NCBI RefSeq assembly: GCF_946463545.1
Contig: NZ_OX296583.1
Span: forward strand, 1,642,497 to 1,706,496
Length of the DNA: 64,000 bases
Direction: 5' to 3'
Source: Methanothermococcus thermolithotrophicus DSM 2095
GTDB taxonomy: Archaea; AGJL01; Methanococci; Methanococcales; Methanococcaceae
Below, one piece after another: positions 17,587 through 25,981 of this stretch. The notes under the pieces are model-generated. The model was not told where the DNA came from and searched no databases. It saw nothing but the letters and a program-made list of their open reading frames with translations. How positions within the stretch are numbered: the stretch's first letter is position 1; the number at the start of each line of letters is the position of its first letter. A program made the position numbers and the translations under genes.

Positions 17587-18909
17587 ATGCCTTACAAAGT
17601 ACTTAACTGTGACAAAGAAAGACCAGATCGAACTATGCACTGTACTGTTAAAAGTGAGGATGCTGTTATCCCAACCTGTTCTAAATTCACCTTACCGGGT
17701 GATTCTAGTGAAAGATCATGTGCATTTCATGGATGCAGGGTAGTAATATGTAACCAAATAAAAAACGTGGTTCATCTAGTACATTCTCCCATGAGCTGTG
17801 CATACCATTCATGGGATTACCGTTCCCAATCATACGGATACGGATTTACAACAGATCTTCAAGAAAGCGATATAATATTTGGTGGTGAAGAAAAGTTATT
17901 TGAAGCCATATTAAAGGCTGCAGAGGAGTTCAATCCTGATGCAGTTTTTGTATATGAAACATGCACTCCAGCACTAATAGGAAACGATATACAATCTGTA
18001 GCAAAAAAAGCCAGTGAAAAATTAGGGATACCAGTACTAGCTTTTAATTGTGCAGGTTTTAAAGGTGCAAATCAGAATGCTGGGCATAAAATAGCAAACG
18101 AACAGCTCTTTCAATTAATAGGTACCCGAGAGTGTGAAACCACACCTTACGATGTAAATCTTATAGGAGATTTTGGTGTAAAAGATGCAAAGGTTATAGA
18201 GGAAATGTTGGGTAAGATAGGAGTTAGAGTCTTATGCTCATTTACAGGTAATGCATCTATTGACAAAATAAGGGTCATGCACAAAGCAAAGGTCAACATC
18301 GTACACTGCATGAAAAGTTCAATGAATTTAGCCAAAATGATGAGGGAAAAATATGGAATTCCCTATGTGACTGCAAATTTCTTTGGTATTGAAAGCTGTT
18401 CAACTGCGCTGAGACGAATAGGCATGGTTCTTGGGATAGATGAAGAGAAAATTGAAAAGGTTATAAGTGAAAATCTAGAACAAGTGAAACCAAAATTGGA
18501 GTTCTTTAAGGAGAAACTTGAAGGTAAGAAGGTCTTTATATGTCACGGTGCTCAGAGGGTTCTTCACTATATCAATCCTCTTAAAAATGACCTTGGAATG
18601 GAAATAGTAGGAATAGCCACTTACTTTGGAAATGAAGAAAATTACGAGAAAATACTTAAGAGGGTTCCAGAGGGGACCATCATAATTGACAATCCAAATA
18701 CTCACGAGCTCGAAGAGATAATACTTGAATGTAAACCTGATATATTCGTATCCGACAATAAAACAAGGCAGCTCCTATACAAACTTGGAACTCCATTCAT
18801 ATACGGAAGGGGGATAAAAAGAAGTTATGTAGGATTTGATGGCTTTGTAAATTTTGCAGAGGAAGTTTATGGAACGGTTAACTCAAAGGTCTGGAAACTT
18901 ATACGATAA
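17587..18909 (+). CDS. nifE: FeMo-cofactor scaffold protein NifE
   Basis: Alpha-type subunit of the NifEN scaffold on which the NifB-co precursor is matured to FeMo-cofactor. The 440 residues parallel NifD: SERSCAFHGCRVV, HSPMSCAYHSWDYR and YETCTPALIGND supply cluster Cys, and NIVHCMKSSMNL replaces the NifD cofactor loop. The C-terminal region has GRGIKRSYVGFDGFVNFAEEVYG in place of the NifD His motif. Start ATG at 17587, 218 bp after the small nif gene, with a hairpin in the gap. nifB and nifV, also needed for cofactor synthesis, are not in the window. Confidence 0.95.
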   Translation: MPYKVLNCDKERPDRTMHCTVKSEDAVIPTCSKFTLPGDSSERSCAFHGCRVVICNQIKNVVHLVHSPMSCAYHSWDYRSQSYGYGFTTDLQESDIIFGGEEKLFEAILKAAEEFNPDAVFVYETCTPALIGNDIQSVAKKASEKLGIPVLAFNCAGFKGANQNAGHKIANEQLFQLIGTRECETTPYDVNLIGDFGVKDAKVIEEMLGKIGVRVLCSFTGNASIDKIRVMHKAKVNIVHCMKSSMNLAKMMREKYGIPYVTANFFGIESCSTALRRIGMVLGIDEEKIEKVISENLEQVKPKLEFFKEKLEGKKVFICHGAQRVLHYINPLKNDLGMEIVGIATYFGNEENYEKILKRVPEGTIIIDNPNTHELEEIILECKPDIFVSDNKTRQLLYKLGTPFIYGRGIKRSYVGFDGFVNFAEEVYGTVNSKVWKLIR

Positions 18910-19027
18910 TTTAGTGAGCCATAAAACTGTAGATTGTGAAATGATTAATGTGATTAATGTCGGGAAAGGGTTATGAGGTGAAATTATTTCAATCGAAGTT
19001 ATTAACGAAGAAAAAAGATCACTAACT

Positions 19028-20554
19028 GTGAATTCCCCAAAAATGGATCAGTTGTTGGGGGGAGTATTTGCAGCACTTGGCATATATAAAACCGTTCCAC
19101 TTATTCATGGTTCCCAAGGATGTGCCAGCTATGTAAAGAGTATAATAACAAAACACTTTAAAGAACCTGTTGAAATTGCCACTACGGGTTTTTATGAAGT
19201 TTCGGCAATATATGGGGGCAGAGATAACCTGATCTATGGTATTAAAAATATTGTAAAAAACAAACAGCCGGATTTAGTAGTGGTGATGACAACAGGTTTA
19301 AGTGAGACTATTGGTGAGGACATACAAGGTGGATTAAAAAAAGCCACTGAGGACCTTAGCAAGTGTCACGGTAAATCTACAGGTACTGCAAGCACTTCTA
19401 ATACGGCCAAGTTCTGTAAATACGATGAAACGAAACCATGCAACTGTTCAAATCAAAATCATAATGGACAGAGAGGCTGCGAACGTAGAAAATCACGTTG
19501 CGGTGAGACGCAGAAAAGATGTGAGGGTAAAAAATCAAAGTCTTCAGCCAACGTTGTTGCAGTAAGTACCCCATCTTATGTAGGCACCCACATAAATGGA
19601 TATGACAGTACCCTAAAAGAAATTATCAAGGCACTTGTAATGGAAGAAAAAAATAAAACTGGCAGATGTGGAAAGGGCAGTAGTGGCAAATGCAACCCTT
19701 CAGGACGTTCAAATAAAATAAATATAATACCTGGAGTGGTGAATCCAGGTGATGTTAGAGAAATAAAACACATATGCAGGGAAATGAACATATGTTACAC
19801 CCTGCTTACAGATATTACCTCACTTGACCGTCCATTGAGACGTCCAAAGGAAAAGTTTCCAGAATGTGAAACAACAGTTGATGCCATAAAAAGAGCTCCG
19901 AATTCAAAGGCCACAATATCATTTGGAATCGAAGGTATTAGTGGGGCAAAATATCTTGAAAACTTTGGGGTTACATCCTACAATCTAAAGTTCCCAATAG
20001 GAATTGAAAATACAGATAACTTTGTAAAGACATTATCTGAAATATCAGGTAAAGAAATTCCAGATTCCATATGGGACGAGAGAGGCTATGCAATAGATGC
20101 CATGGTAGATGCAAACGGTGTTTTGAGAAACAGAAAAGTTGCAATATTTGGTGATCCAGATAAAGTTATAGGTTTAACAGATTTTGCATTTGAAATGGGA
20201 ATGAAAGTCATAGCTGTCCTTTCTCCTACTAAAACTCCATATTTCACCTCTGAAATGGAAAGAATATCAAGGGAGAATGATGTAAAAATCACCGTATTTG
20301 AAAATGGCGATTTATATCAGCTCCATAAGTTCATAAAGAAAAATCCTATCGACCTGATTATCGGGGATTATAGGGGAAGATATATAGCAAATGAAGAAGA
20401 AATACCTTTGCTTAGGGTTGGATTCCCAGTTATCGATAGGTACGGATACCATAGGAAACCTATGTTAGGATATAGTGGAGCATTGAGAATTGCAGAAGAT
20501 GCTGCAAATCTCTTGGTAGGATCATCAGAAACCTATAAAACTTTACACATTTGA
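19028..20554 (+). CDS. nifN: FeMo-cofactor scaffold protein NifN with Cys-rich insertions
   Basis: Beta-type subunit of the NifEN scaffold, 508 residues from the GTG at 19028. NifK-like motifs are HGSQGCASYVK, STPSYVGTHINGYDS and the C-terminal VGFPVIDRYGYHRKPMLGYSGALR. Two hydrophilic insertions are unusual: residues about 113-172, with seven Cys (PCNC, GCER, RCGE and others) and many Lys/Ser, and about 205-231, with two more (GRCGKGSSGKC). The start is uncertain: GTG 19028 has no good ribosome site, while GAGGTGA at 18975 sits just before an in-frame ATT at 18986, which would add 14 residues (SIEVINEEKRS) resembling normal NifN N-termini. No nifX follows. Confidence 0.92.
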   Translation: MNSPKMDQLLGGVFAALGIYKTVPLIHGSQGCASYVKSIITKHFKEPVEIATTGFYEVSAIYGGRDNLIYGIKNIVKNKQPDLVVVMTTGLSETIGEDIQGGLKKATEDLSKCHGKSTGTASTSNTAKFCKYDETKPCNCSNQNHNGQRGCERRKSRCGETQKRCEGKKSKSSANVVAVSTPSYVGTHINGYDSTLKEIIKALVMEEKNKTGRCGKGSSGKCNPSGRSNKINIIPGVVNPGDVREIKHICREMNICYTLLTDITSLDRPLRRPKEKFPECETTVDAIKRAPNSKATISFGIEGISGAKYLENFGVTSYNLKFPIGIENTDNFVKTLSEISGKEIPDSIWDERGYAIDAMVDANGVLRNRKVAIFGDPDKVIGLTDFAFEMGMKVIAVLSPTKTPYFTSEMERISRENDVKITVFENGDLYQLHKFIKKNPIDLIIGDYRGRYIANEEEIPLLRVGFPVIDRYGYHRKPMLGYSGALRIAEDAANLLVGSSETYKTLHI

Positions 20555-20581
20555 GCCATTTGAGCAAAATTTATTTTTGCG

Positions 20582-20620
20582 AATATCTTTTATTTTAAGA
20601 TATTTTTACTTTTATTTTTT
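20582..20620 (+). terminator. nif operon terminator
   Basis: AATATCTT (20582-20589), a 7-base loop and AAGATATT (20597-20604), then several T-runs. It lies 27 bases after the nifN stop, ending the nif transcript before the separately promoted molybdate genes. Confidence 0.7.
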
Positions 20621-20865
20621 ATTTTTTAACAACTATATATTGTATTTAACAATATAAAAAGGTTTTTAACCGTTTTTTGGGGAAAACGACTAATCTTTGT
20701 ATTTTTCAGCTAAAATATGGAAAATAATATATACCAAAAAATATTAGTTAGCAATTATATTAAGTTAGTATCTGTATAAAATAGTAATTAATATTAATTA
20801 ACATATTGTAAAAATGATGAATTTTGAAAAAATAAACGATATCGACAATAAAATACCCCAGTATC

Positions 20866-20880
20866 GAAAAGTTTATATAA
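20866..20880 (+). promoter_or_regulatory. molybdate operon promoter (BRE/TATA)
   Basis: GAAAAGTTTATATAA closely matches the nifH promoter (AAAAAAGTTTATATATT). The first NrpR-type site begins about 30 bases later. Confidence 0.6.
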
Positions 20881-20902
20881 TATTATTATATATCATGTGA
20901 TA

Positions 20903-20916
20903 GGAAAGAGATTTCC
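20903..20916. promoter_or_regulatory. NrpR-type operator 1 of the molybdate operon
   Basis: GGAAAGAGATTTCC fits GGAA-N6-TTCC. It is the first of two sites between the TATA box and the modA start. Confidence 0.75.
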
Positions 20917-20935
20917 TTTATTATGTTATAAAGTA

Positions 20936-20949
20936 GGAAATATACTTCC
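20936..20949. promoter_or_regulatory. NrpR-type operator 2 of the molybdate operon
   Basis: GGAAATATACTTCC fits GGAA-N6-TTCC and lies 33 bp from the first site, the same spacing as the pair at nifH. Confidence 0.75.
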
Positions 20950-20958
20950 GATTAAAAT

Positions 20959-21786
20959 ATGGGGGATATTGTGAAAAAGGCATTATTGCTTATATTGGGT
21001 GTTATCGTAGCATTTTCTGGATGTGTTGATAATCAACCAGATGTAAAAATAACAAACTTTGAAGATCTAGGAAACGATGGAGTAACAATATCCATAGGAA
21101 ACCCAGATCACGTTCCAGCAGGAAAATATGCGGTCAAAGTCATAGATAACTTGAAAAGATCGAATCCAGAACTTGCAGATAAAATATTAAAAAACGTGGT
21201 TTCAAAAGATGCCAATGTTAGGGCAGTTTTGGATAAAGTAGTTTCAAAAGAAGTGGATGCAGGATTTGTTTATAGAACCGATGCGTTTATGGAAAAAGAT
21301 AAAGTAGAAATCATTACAATTCCAAAAGAAATTAATGTAGTCCCTGAATATCCTATTGCAGTATTAAAAGACAGTGATAATAAAAAAGAATCAAATGAGT
21401 TTGTGAAATTTGTTCTTTCAAAAGAAGGGCAGGAAATACTAACAAAATATGGGTTTGTAAGTCCAATAGATAACCCAAAACCTTACAGTCCTGAAAAAAT
21501 TGAAGGAACTATTGTAGTTTATGCTGCTGCGTCATTAACAGATGCATTTAAAGATATAGGAAATGAATTTGAAAAAGAGACAGGATGTAAAGTAAAATTA
21601 TTATTTGCGAGCTCAGGTTCTCTGAGGCAGAAAATAGAAGGTGGAGCAGTAGGTGGAGAAAGTGGAGCAGATGTATTTGCTTCAGCAAGTTTAAAACATA
21701 TGAATCTTCTTGAAAATGAAGGATCTGTAGAAGACCACACCATATTTGCAAAGAATGAACTTGTAGTTATAACTCCAAAACAATAA
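20959..21786 (+). CDS. modA: molybdate-binding lipoprotein ModA, circularly permuted
   Basis: Substrate-binding lipoprotein of a molybdate ABC importer, 275 residues. A lipoprotein signal (residues 1-21, lipobox FSGC, Cys22) leads directly into what is normally the C-terminal half of ModA (about residues 28-167: GNPDHVPAGKYA, NVRAVLDKVV, EVDAGFVYRTDA, EYPIAVLK, SKEGQEILTKYGF). A linker (about 168-183, IDNPKPYSPEKIEG) then joins to the normal N-terminal half (184-275: VVYAAASLTDAF, FASSGSLRQKI, GADVFASASLKHM, FAKNELVVITP), and the protein stops there. All ligand-contact regions known from ModA are present, only in rotated order. The frame is continuous. The motif VDN-P/IDN-P at both joints suggests tandem duplication followed by loss of the outer halves. 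NrpR-type control fits molybdenum supply for nitrogenase. Confidence 0.85.
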   Translation: MGDIVKKALLLILGVIVAFSGCVDNQPDVKITNFEDLGNDGVTISIGNPDHVPAGKYAVKVIDNLKRSNPELADKILKNVVSKDANVRAVLDKVVSKEVDAGFVYRTDAFMEKDKVEIITIPKEINVVPEYPIAVLKDSDNKKESNEFVKFVLSKEGQEILTKYGFVSPIDNPKPYSPEKIEGTIVVYAAASLTDAFKDIGNEFEKETGCKVKLLFASSGSLRQKIEGGAVGGESGADVFASASLKHMNLLENEGSVEDHTIFAKNELVVITPKQ

Positions 21787-21820
21787 TTCCAAAGAATATC
21801 CTGCAAAACAAGTGGTGGAC

Positions 21821-22591
21821 ATGCGACTAATAATCTTTAGATTTTTGATGGGGCTAAGTATTGGTGTATTTATTTTATTGGTAATCATGCCCTTTGTGGC
21901 ATTATTATTCAACATATTTTCAAGCCCTTTAGATATGACTATTGATTACCAATCAATACTACGTCCCTTAATTTTAAGTGTAACTACTTCTCTTGTATCA
22001 ACGTTAATCTCACTTTTTGTTGGGATTCCACTGGCATATATACTCACTTACAAAAAATTTCCACTGAAAGAAATATTTGATACCATTGTTAACCTCCCTC
22101 TCGTAGTACCTCCAACTGTTGCAGGATATTTGCTTTTAATAACTTTTGGAAGGTACGGATTGGTGGGATACCCACTACATGTATTGGGGATCACGATAAT
22201 GTTCACGACTTTTGCAATTGTTATGGCCCAGACGTTTGTAGCCCTTCCTTTTATGGTTAGAAGTATTAGGGCTTCTCTTCAAGATATATCTCCGTCATTA
22301 ATTGATGCTGCAAAAACACTTGGTGCAAGTGACTATGAAATATTTAAGGAGATAATTTTGCCTTTATCAAAAGCTGGAATTATATCTGGAATAATATTGA
22401 CTTATGCCAGAGCAATAGGAGAATTTGGGGCCACAGTGATGGTCTGTGGGCTTTTAGACACCCTACCTATAGCAATATTCAATAACGCATTGAGTGGAAA
22501 CAGAGACATTGCAAATATCCTATCATTAATTCTAATTGTTATATCGTTTGGAATTCTGGCGTTATTTAAAAGAATTGCAGCCAAAGATTGA
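21821..22591 (+). CDS. modB: molybdate ABC transporter permease
   Basis: Membrane subunit that forms the channel for molybdate, 256 residues from the ATG at 21821 (two upstream in-frame GTG codons are possible but sit inside the GTGGTGGAC ribosome-site region). It has five to six membrane helices and the cytoplasmic EAA loop, DAAKTLGASDYEIFKEIILPLSKAGIISG in part, which docks on ModC. The motif NLPLVVPPTVAGYLLL is typical of ModB. Near-complete identity of family features, no truncation. Follows modA by about 35 bases; same operon. Confidence 0.93.
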   Translation: MRLIIFRFLMGLSIGVFILLVIMPFVALLFNIFSSPLDMTIDYQSILRPLILSVTTSLVSTLISLFVGIPLAYILTYKKFPLKEIFDTIVNLPLVVPPTVAGYLLLITFGRYGLVGYPLHVLGITIMFTTFAIVMAQTFVALPFMVRSIRASLQDISPSLIDAAKTLGASDYEIFKEIILPLSKAGIISGIILTYARAIGEFGATVMVCGLLDTLPIAIFNNALSGNRDIANILSLILIVISFGILALFKRIAAKD

Positions 22592-22634
22592 GGTGGGATA
22601 TATTGGATATAAGTGGTAAAATACGGTGGAACTT

Positions 22635-23801
22635 ATGATAGAAATTAGTAATGTATCTAAAGGACTAAATGGGCAAGAAATTTTAAACGACATAAATTTA
22701 AGTGTAAATGATAACGAAATAATGGTTCTATTAGGACCAAGTGGTTGTGGAAAAACCACCCTTCTAAAAATTATAGCAGGATTGGTAAAACAGGATACTG
22801 GCAACATAATAGTTAACAATACAGTGATAAATAATCTCCTTCCGCAGAAAAGAAATATAGGGTTTGTTTTCCAGGAGTACGCCCTATTTCCACATAAGAA
22901 TGTTTTTGAAAATATAGCCTTTGGACTAAGAATAAGGAAGATGCCAGAACATGAGATTAAAAATAGAGTAAATGAAATAATGGGAGCTCTTGAAATTGAG
23001 CATCTAACGAATAAAAAAATATCTCAACTGAGTGGTGGACAGAAACAGAGGGTTGCACTAGCAAGGGCTTTGGTAATAAATCCCGATGTTTTACTATTGG
23101 ATGAGCCATTAAGTGCTTTAGATCCAGTTTTAAGGGAAAAGTTAAGGGAGGAATTAAAAATCACACTGAAAAAATTGGGGGTTACTGGAATCTATGTGAC
23201 CCACGATTTAACAGAAGCCATGTTGTTGGGGGATAATGTTGCAGTAATGAATAAAGGAATAATTCAACAGATTGGAAAGCCTGATGAAATATTTTATCAT
23301 CCAAAAAACGAATTTGTTGCAAAATTTGTTGGGGTAAAGAATATTTTGAAAGGAACAGTATTAAAATTAGAAAATGACACTGCAATAGTGGAAATAAATG
23401 GTAATAACAATTCAAAAACATCGTTTAAAATAAGAGTTAGGAAATATCCAATATTCGAAACCAGAAAAGAGATATCCCTATGCATTCATCCAGAGGATGT
23501 TGTATTGGATAGGGTTAAAACCGGAGATGTTGAAAATCAAAGAATTAGGGAGCTCCTTACATCATTTGGAAATAACACAATAAGGGGAAAGGTTATCGAC
23601 ATAGTTCCAAATGGTTCAGTATTAAAAGTTGCTGTAGATATAGGTAGTATGGAGATGTATGCAATTACCACAAGAAATTTATTGAAATACGATATAAATG
23701 ATGAAGTATGGGTTTCATTCAGTAAAGATGCCCCCCACCCAATGTGTGGTAAAAAGTGCAAATCTAAAAATCGAAAATCTTCATGTAAGTGTAAAAACTG
23801 A
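22635..23801 (+). CDS. modC: molybdate ABC transporter ATP-binding protein
   Basis: ATPase of the molybdate importer, 388 residues. Walker A GPSGCGKTT (about residues 33-41), Q-loop FVFQEYALFP, signature LSGGQKQRVALARAL, Walker B VLLLDEPLSALD and switch His in VTHDLTEAM are all intact. After about residue 235 comes a TOBE-like regulatory region. The extreme C-terminus is unusual: a Lys/Cys-rich tail with four Cys (MCGKKC, SCKCKN) that could bind metal. Start: the ATG at 22635 is preceded by GGTGG at 22625-22629; the GTG at 22626 overlaps that site and is unlikely. Confidence 0.93.
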   Translation: MIEISNVSKGLNGQEILNDINLSVNDNEIMVLLGPSGCGKTTLLKIIAGLVKQDTGNIIVNNTVINNLLPQKRNIGFVFQEYALFPHKNVFENIAFGLRIRKMPEHEIKNRVNEIMGALEIEHLTNKKISQLSGGQKQRVALARALVINPDVLLLDEPLSALDPVLREKLREELKITLKKLGVTGIYVTHDLTEAMLLGDNVAVMNKGIIQQIGKPDEIFYHPKNEFVAKFVGVKNILKGTVLKLENDTAIVEINGNNNSKTSFKIRVRKYPIFETRKEISLCIHPEDVVLDRVKTGDVENQRIRELLTSFGNNTIRGKVIDIVPNGSVLKVAVDIGSMEMYAITTRNLLKYDINDEVWVSFSKDAPHPMCGKKCKSKNRKSSCKCKN

Positions 23802-23860
23802 TTCAAAAATATTTTATATATGTTTTCATCTACCATAAATTAATATTTAGGAGGTATACA

Positions 23861-24355
23861 ATGTCAGCCATAACAATCAAAAAAGATATAGACGAGATTA
23901 AAAGGAAGCTAACTGAAAAAAATACTGAAGTTTTAATGGTAATAGGTTGCGGTAAATGTGCAAAGATCAGTAAAACTGGAGGTCCTGATGAAGTAAAAGA
24001 GATGAAGAAAATATTAGCTGAAAATGGGTTCAAAATATTTGAACATGATGAATTACCTGATTCCTTAGAAGATAGTTTATGCAAATACGATGCTGTTAAG
24101 GCATTGGCAGAAGATGTTGGAGGGAGCTCCTTTGATTCCATATTGGTACTTGCATGTGGGGCAGGTTTAAAATGTGTTGCAGATAATTTTGAAAATAAAA
24201 AAGTGATTTCAGGGTTAAACACCATAGGAGTGGGCATAAAAGACAAACTCACATGTATTGCATGCGGTGATTGTAGTTTTGATGACGGCATGTGTAAAAG
24301 ATTGGCAATACTTGAAGAGATAAATGAAAATTTGAAAAAATCATATTTTAATTAA
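23861..24355 (+). CDS. MetV-like / MTHFR C-terminal domain Cys-rich protein
   Basis: A 164-residue cytoplasmic protein with eight or more Cys in the pattern of the MTHFR C-terminal / MetV family: IGCGKCAKISKTGG near residue 28, LACGAGLKC near 109, and CIACGDCSFDDGMC near 140. MetV-type proteins carry a metal (zinc or iron-sulfur) site and partner with methylenetetrahydrofolate reductase-like MetF, but no metF is nearby. It follows modC after 59 bases with a strong GGAGG ribosome site, so it may be co-expressed with molybdate uptake under nitrogen limitation. Family assignment is from Cys spacing; role unknown. Confidence 0.65.
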   Translation: MSAITIKKDIDEIKRKLTEKNTEVLMVIGCGKCAKISKTGGPDEVKEMKKILAENGFKIFEHDELPDSLEDSLCKYDAVKALAEDVGGSSFDSILVLACGAGLKCVADNFENKKVISGLNTIGVGIKDKLTCIACGDCSFDDGMCKRLAILEEINENLKKSYFN

Positions 24356-24407
24356 TTTTATTTTAATATATTTCGCAAGAAGTCCCTTTCTATAAGAGAG
24401 ACGTAAT

Positions 24408-25199
24408 TCACAAGGACCTTTTAAAGAATTCATCATATTTATTGATATCATCTTTTTCAGGGCTTTTATTTCCATAATACACTTTTTCAAATATTTCTGT
24501 TATTGTTTCTATTCCCTTAATGTTACCATACCTATTGCATATCTCTCTTGGAGTTAGGGATTTATGGGCATTTAGTTTACTAATAAACCTGCAGTATGCT
24601 TTAATTATGCCCTCAACATATTTTTTATTGGTTATTAAACTTACAAACATGGGATAAATATCCACTATTTCTTTTTTAATGGCTTCAAATGTATTATTAT
24701 CATTTATACTATCTACTATTGTGTTACCTCTTTTATATCCTCTTTTAATGAATCCCGCAATCACAAACAAAATAAGTGATATGCTCAAAAGCCACATGTT
24801 GTTATTTTTACCGATTAATCTCGAATTTAAATCATACTCAAAAAATGTCCCTGTATTTATAAAATATTCAACAGAATGTAATCTCATCTGTTCAAGTATC
24901 TTCGTTGGAATGGTTATATTTGATTCCATCATCTCTTCAATGTCGTTATATTCATGTGTTTTTTTATAATAGGTTGCCAAATGCACAACATAGTTTATCT
25001 CATGATTGTCAAAAATATTTTCAATAGGGACTTTATCTATATCATAAAATGTTATATTATCTAACAAATGGTCTATTCTCCAAGTGTTGGAAAAACTTCT
25101 TTTAAGAATTATTACCTCATAATTTTGATTTATTAATTCCTCTAATAAATGACTTCCTATGAACCCAGTGGCTCCTGTCAGTAGTACTGTTTTGGACAT
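24408..25199 (-). CDS. chimeric ORF: sugar epimerase N-terminus fused to DUF4129 C-terminus
   Basis: Residues 1 to about 125 are the front of an NAD-dependent nucleotide-sugar epimerase/reductase (LLTGATGFIGSHL, ILKRSFSNTWRI, NYVVHLATYY, FINTGTFFEYD). The rest of that enzyme, including its Tyr-x3-Lys motif, is missing. At about residue 126-134 the sequence changes to a membrane helix (MWLLSISLILFVIAGF) and a C-terminal DUF4129-like domain (IIKAYCRFI, SLTPREICNRYG, EIFEKVYYG). DUF4129 proteins belong with MoxR/DUF58 clusters such as that at 8-12 kb, which lacks one. The epimerase part follows rfbF by 8 bases (GGTGG before ATG 25199). Probably a rearrangement junction near 24,800-24,825; enzymatic function unlikely. 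Confidence 0.75.
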   Translation of the reverse strand: MSKTVLLTGATGFIGSHLLEELINQNYEVIILKRSFSNTWRIDHLLDNITFYDIDKVPIENIFDNHEINYVVHLATYYKKTHEYNDIEEMMESNITIPTKILEQMRLHSVEYFINTGTFFEYDLNSRLIGKNNNMWLLSISLILFVIAGFIKRGYKRGNTIVDSINDNNTFEAIKKEIVDIYPMFVSLITNKKYVEGIIKAYCRFISKLNAHKSLTPREICNRYGNIKGIETITEIFEKVYYGNKSPEKDDINKYDEFFKRSL

Positions 25200-25207
25200 T
25201 ATCCCAC

Positions 25208-25981
25208 CTATTCTTTCCATATTTTCCATGGTGCATTGCCTGAGCTCCACATTTCTTCCAAGTCCATCTTATCTTTTAATTTATCCATAGGTTTCCAGAA
25301 ACCGTCATGGAAATAAGCCATTAATTCCCCATCTTTTGATAATTTTTCCAGAGGTTCTCTTTCCCATATTGTATTGTCGTCTTTTATGTAGTTAATTACT
25401 TCTGGCTCCAATACAAAAAACCCCCCATTTATCCAGCTATCTTTATTGTCCATTTTCTCAGCAAAACTTGTAACTTTATTGTTTTCCAATTTTAATGCCC
25501 CAAATCTTCCCTCAGGCTGTGTCGCAGTAACTGTTGCCAGCTTACCATGGCTTCTGTGAAATTCAATGAGCTCTTTTATGTTAATATTTCCTACTCCATC
25601 ACCATAAGTTAGCATAAATGTCTCATCATCTAAGTATTTGGCCACCCTCTTGAGTCTACCGCCAGTCATTGTATTGAGTCCAGTATCTACAAGAGTAACC
25701 TTCCATGGTTCAGAATAGTTGTTGTGTATTTCCATACTGTTATTTTTAATATCTATTGTTACATCACTATTATGCAAAAAGTAATTGGCAAAATACTCTT
25801 TTATAACATATCCTTTATATCCAAGGCATATCACAAAATCATTAAATCCATAAGTAGAATATATTTTCATAATATGCCATAAAATTGGTTTTCCCCCAAT
25901 TTCTACCATTGGCTTTGGTATGCTGTGAGTTTCTTCTGCCAATCTTGTTCCAAAGCCTCCTGCTAAAATTACTACTTTCAT
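25208..25981 (-). CDS. rfbF: glucose-1-phosphate cytidylyltransferase
   Basis: Makes CDP-glucose from CTP and glucose-1-phosphate, the entry to CDP-3,6-dideoxyhexoses. The 257 residues match RfbF length. Motifs are [42 protein letters not shown] and the C-terminal [12 protein letters not shown], all diagnostic of this enzyme. The normal partner, CDP-glucose 4,6-dehydratase (rfbG), is missing; only a truncated epimerase follows. The pathway is therefore probably not functional here unless the remaining genes lie elsewhere. Confidence 0.93.
   Translation of the reverse strand: MKVVILAGGFGTRLAEETHSIPKPMVEIGGKPILWHIMKIYSTYGFNDFVICLGYKGYVIKEYFANYFLHNSDVTIDIKNNSMEIHNNYSEPWKVTLVDTGLNTMTGGRLKRVAKYLDDETFMLTYGDGVGNINIKELIEFHRSHGKLATVTATQPEGRFGALKLENNKVTSFAEKMDNKDSWINGGFFVLEPEVINYIKDDNTIWEREPLEKLSKDGELMAYFHDGFWKPMDKLKDKMDLEEMWSSGNAPWKIWKE

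Noticed and set aside
20959-21786. Apparent ModA rearrangement as a sequencing frameshift
   Set aside because: There is one continuous frame with a signal peptide and both halves complete; a frameshift cannot reorder segments. An assembly error is still possible and is listed as a test.
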